Source of the DNA: Planctomycetales bacterium
GTDB taxonomy: Bacteria > Planctomycetota > Phycisphaerae > SM23-33
DNA length: 6,564 nucleotides
NCBI GenBank assembly: GCA_030642005.1
Contig: DAOWOP010000149.1
Coordinates: 1 to 6,564, forward strand
Direction of reading: 5' to 3'
A model generated the notes under the pieces. That model was not told where the DNA came from. It saw nothing but the letters and a program-made list of their open reading frames with translations, and did no database searches. The position numbers and the translations under genes are program-made. Positions 6,085 through 6,564 of this stretch are shown here, one piece after another; positions within the stretch are counted from its first letter, which is position 1, and each line of letters begins with the position of its first letter.

Positions 6085-6334
6085 ATTCAACCGTAACTGA
6101 CTTTGCGAGGTTGCGAGGTTTATCGACGTTGCACCCGCGGGCGATTTGCTCATCGCCGTCGAGACGCTCGACCAGGCTTGTGATTCGACCGGCTGACTTG
6201 CAGAGGTGCAACTGCCCGTCGCGGACGACCGCGATGCCGGCGGAGTCATAACCGCGATATTCCAGACGCTTCAGGCCCTCGATCAAAATCGGTTTCGCCG
6301 CCTTGCGTCCGACGTATCCTACTATTCCACACAT
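6083..6334 (-). pseudogene. glmS: glmS remnant: N-terminus fused in frame to C-terminus, core deleted
   Basis: GlmS (glutamine-fructose-6-phosphate aminotransferase) makes glucosamine-6-phosphate for cell-wall and LPS precursors and is normally about 600 residues. This frame has 83 codons. Residues 1-59 are a textbook GlmS start: MCGIVGYVG with the nucleophile Cys2, then GLKRLEYRGYDSAGIAVV at 20-37. Residues 65-83 (ARGCNVDKPRNLAKSVTVE) are the textbook GlmS C-terminus, followed by TGA. The rest of the glutaminase domain and both sugar-isomerase domains are absent, so it cannot be a working enzyme. The reading frame is kept across the join. The start is secure because Cys2 must follow Met1 and AGGA (complement of 6343-6346) lies 8 bases upstream. 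The join falls near 6140-6157, inside an inverted repeat. It could be a deletion scar, a partial duplicate of an intact glmS elsewhere, or an assembly artefact. Confidence 0.85.
6140..6157. repeat. Perfect inverted repeat at the glmS fusion junction
   Basis: GGCGAT (6140-6145) and ATCGCC (6152-6157) are perfect inverted arms around the 6-base loop TTGCTC. The 18 bases encode residues 60-65 of the remnant, the stretch matching neither the N-terminal nor the C-terminal GlmS consensus well. The coincidence with the junction suggests that it is a scar of the event that removed the gene's core, though short palindromes also occur by chance. Confidence 0.6.
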
Positions 6335-6390
6335 GATATGTATCCTATCGGCCAGTAACGAACGTAGGTTAGGAAAATAGTCCACGTCAA

Positions 6391-6426
6391 TTGGTTGATT
6401 GGTTGATCGGTTGATTGGTTGATCGG
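6391..6426. repeat. 8-bp tandem repeat TTGAT(T/C)GG
   Basis: Four octamers follow a half unit TTGG (6391-6394): TTGATTGG, TTGATCGG, TTGATTGG and TTGATCGG (6395-6426). The T and C variants alternate strictly, so the higher-order unit is 16 bp in two copies. It lies about 55 bases upstream of the glmS-remnant start and abuts the decamer array without a gap. Confidence 0.85.
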
Positions 6427-6543
6427 AAAGAAACGGAAAGATTCGGAACAATTCGGAACAATTCGGAACGATTCGGAAAGATTCGGAAAGATTCGGAAAG
6501 AATGGGAAAGATTGGGAAAGTTTAGGAAAGTTTAGGAAAGTTT
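6427..6543. repeat. Decamer array with exact 10-bp period (AAAGATTCGG-like)
   Basis: Eleven consecutive 10-base units fill 6427-6536, followed by a partial unit to 6543. Consensus is AAAGATTCGG. Variants include AACAATTCGG (twice), AAAGATTGGG and AAAGTTTAGG (twice), with similar variants next to each other. The period never slips. AA at the start and GG at the end of each unit are kept in all eleven full copies. There is no open reading frame in keeping with the period. The array may continue to the right of the window as diverged sequence. Confidence 0.9.
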
Positions 6544-6564
6544 CAAAAACACGTAAATCCTTTG

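Noticed and set aside
6042..6251. Plus-strand frame reading STVTDFARLRG
   Set aside because: This is the antisense reading of the GlmS C-terminal coding sequence and has no independent support.
6335..6451. N-terminal extension of the glmS remnant (QPINRSTNQPID-like residues)
   Set aside because: It is translation of the octamer repeat. GlmS must begin Met-Cys for the nucleophile, and the ribosome-binding site lies before that Met at 6334.
6427..6543. CRISPR array
   Set aside because: Units are 10 bp with no spacers between them. This is a plain tandem repeat.

Overview
The window reads as ordinary bacterial chromosome: compact GC-rich genes separated by AT-rich, repeat-laden gaps. The LexA sequence and the style of short intergenic repeats fit the Planctomycetota or a neighbouring anaerobic lineage. 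This is a weak inference from family resemblance; no rRNA or other strong phylogenetic marker is present.

Layout, left to right. Positions 1-545 hold no convincing gene: an inverted repeat at the left edge, a strong hairpin (207-248), a 7-bp tandem repeat (295-321) and a symmetric dyad (434-476) ahead of lexA. lexA (546-1154, +) encodes a complete SOS repressor with intact cleavage site and Ser/Lys dyad. Its stop codon lies inside a large, nearly perfect inverted repeat (1153-1259) that probably ends transcription. Next is a tight three-gene plus-strand operon: a PTS EIIA-type phosphoacceptor protein (1335-1790) overlapping by 4 nt a CPA2-type Na+/H+ antiporter with C-terminal CBS domains (1787-3478), then a second antiporter (3482-5167). 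The second is a gapless tandem duplicate of the first, with 403 of 561 aligned residues identical when counted by hand.

The right third is on the minus strand. A nucleotidyltransferase (MNT, 5668-5982) and a HEPN protein (5288-5671) overlap by 4 nt and form a two-gene module of the MNT/HEPN toxin-antitoxin type, with its own good ribosome-binding site and a plausible promoter. Upstream of it is the most unusual item: an 83-codon reading frame (6083-6334) with the exact N-terminus of GlmS joined in frame to the exact C-terminus of GlmS, with about 520 or more central residues missing. An 18-nt perfect inverted repeat sits at the fusion point. Upstream of this remnant are an 8-bp tandem repeat (6391-6426) and a decamer array with an exact 10-bp period (6427-6543).

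How the genes may work together (inference): the EIIA protein may relay PTS phosphorylation state to two co-made antiporters, while their CBS domains sense nucleotides, giving metabolic control of sodium or pH homeostasis. The MNT/HEPN pair looks like a separate accessory cassette beside the glmS scar. I found no CRISPR array, tRNA, rRNA, transposase or integrase.
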